5,536 bases of DNA, taken from Bacillota bacterium. Lineage in GTDB: Bacteria > Bacillota > Clostridia > Peptostreptococcales > Anaerovoracaceae. The notes beneath the pieces were generated by a model. The model ran no database searches, had not been told where the DNA came from, and worked only from the letters and a program-made list of their open reading frames with translations. This document shows positions 5,003 through 5,536 of the stretch, piece after piece. Location: positions 1-5,536 of the forward strand of contig JAEENW010000038.1 of the NCBI GenBank assembly GCA_016283945.1. Direction: 5' to 3'. Positions within the stretch are counted from its first letter, which is position 1, and each line of letters opens with the position of its first letter. The position numbers and the translations under genes are program-made.

Positions 5003-5536
5003 ACTCCTTAAAGCTCATCGCGGCCGCGTCCCCTGCGGCCGCGTCTTTTAATACCCGGATATGGGGGTTGATCGCGCACTTTTCGTGCGTCTTGCCCCTC
5101 ATCGCGAAATGCGGCACGTGGAGCAGATGATAGCCTGAGCCCTCGAGCAGAGCCGCGTTCACCGTATTCGAATCAACGACATAGTCCCTGTCGAAGTCCT
5201 CGGAAAGGCGGGGAAGGATAGTCCGGCCGAGTCTTTCGGACAGCCTTCTGCGTACCCCGGCGTCGTCGGCGTTGAAATACAGGCTGAGCTGATCCTGCAG
5301 CAGAACATCTCCCAGAGCCTGCGCGGCGCGGTACAGGGGATTGTCACGCACGGCTTCTCCTGCGGAGTAGATAAGCAGTTCCCTCTCACTATTCACGCTA
5401 GCGTAAGCATCGTCCGCAGCAAAGCTGATGTCGAAGAGCATGCTGTGCAGATCGTTCCTCTCGAAGACCCGGATCTCCTCAGCCCCCTTCTTGTTCCGGA
5501 ATTCGATGACGTAGCTGCAATCCCCGCCCGGCTCGT
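4968..5536 (-). CDS. Partial hypothetical protein, N-terminus beyond the right edge
   Basis: The frame is open to the window edge, showing 188 C-terminal residues and a TGA at 4970-4968. An internal Met at 5441 has no ribosome binding site at a workable distance, and the 31 codons before it read as sensible protein (SYVIEFRNKKGAEEIRVFER), so the true start lies outside. I do not recognise the family. The visible part looks cytosolic and mixed alpha/beta. A region rich in Asp and Leu (ALGDVLLQDQLSLYFNADD) comes before DFDRDYVVDSNTVNAALL and a His/Cys-containing stretch (HLLHVPHFAMRGKTHEKC). An alanine linker DAAAGDAAA and a C-terminal helix MSFKEFMKMIEE end it. The linker is encoded by a hairpin that also looks like the terminator of the opposite-strand hydrolase gene. 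The His/Cys residues could bind metal, but this is not established. Confidence 0.75.
   Translation of the reverse strand, partial: EPGGDCSYVIEFRNKKGAEEIRVFERNDLHSMLFDISFAADDAYASVNSERELLIYSAGEAVRDNPLYRAAQALGDVLLQDQLSLYFNADDAGVRRRLSERLGRTILPRLSEDFDRDYVVDSNTVNAALLEGSGYHLLHVPHFAMRGKTHEKCAINPHIRVLKDAAAGDAAAMSFKEFMKMIEENAQV
5019..5049 (+). terminator. Intrinsic terminator for the hydrolase transcript, inside the convergent gene
   Basis: CGCGGCCGC (5019-5027) and GCGGCCGCG (5035-5043) form a perfect 9-bp GC stem with a 7-nt loop, followed on the plus strand by TCTTTT. It begins 17 bp after the hydrolase stop, the usual position for a terminator. On the minus strand no T-run follows, so it should act in one direction only. 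The same bases form an 11-bp direct repeat, GCGGCCGCGTC, with a 15-bp period (5020-5030 and 5035-5045), and encode part of the C-terminus of the minus-strand gene. Confidence 0.75.

Noticed and set aside
97..5536. An undescribed multi-gene system (defence, mobile element or biosynthetic cluster)
   Set aside because: Genes are on mixed strands with their own terminators and promoters, and the recognised families are common metabolic ones. No nuclease, transposase, integrase, toxin-antitoxin pair, phage gene or repeat array is visible.

Overview
The window is about 5.5 kb of GC-rich bacterial chromosome with compact genes, strong AGGAGG-type ribosome binding sites, AT-rich promoter gaps and two clear intrinsic terminators. 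Arg AGG and Ile ATA codons are common despite the high GC. Together with a butyryl/hydroxyacyl-CoA-type dehydrogenase, this fits an anaerobic, possibly gut-associated bacterium of the Firmicutes (Clostridia) type or a similar lineage such as Synergistota. The sequence alone does not settle this. No mobile element, CRISPR array, tRNA, rRNA or phage gene was seen.

Layout. (1) Positions 97-1059 (+) encode a stand-alone 3-hydroxyacyl-CoA dehydrogenase with a leader hairpin upstream and extreme codon bias, so it is probably highly expressed. (2) A near-perfect bidirectional terminator at 1091-1135 separates it from a convergent RimJ/RimL-type GNAT acetyltransferase (1226-1798, minus). (3) A 174-bp AT-rich divergent promoter region lies between that gene and an M20-family metallopeptidase (1973-3364, +) with a complete set of metal ligands. 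(4) Next come a 216-residue protein of unknown family (3490-4140, +) and an alpha/beta-hydrolase (4208-5002, +), 67 bp apart and probably cotranscribed. (5) A minus-strand gene of unknown family enters from the right edge (4968-5536, 5' end missing) and converges on the hydrolase, overlapping it by 35 bp.

The genes look like ordinary housekeeping and accessory metabolism (acyl-CoA redox, peptide hydrolysis, acyl transfer, ester or amide hydrolysis). Nothing shows that they form one pathway or a new defence or mobile system. The points most worth a second look are: a plus-strand intrinsic terminator that lies inside the coding sequence of the convergent unknown gene, where it encodes a DAAAGDAAA linker; an Arg-Ser in place of the NAD-selecting acidic residue in the dehydrogenase; and two proteins whose families I do not recognise.
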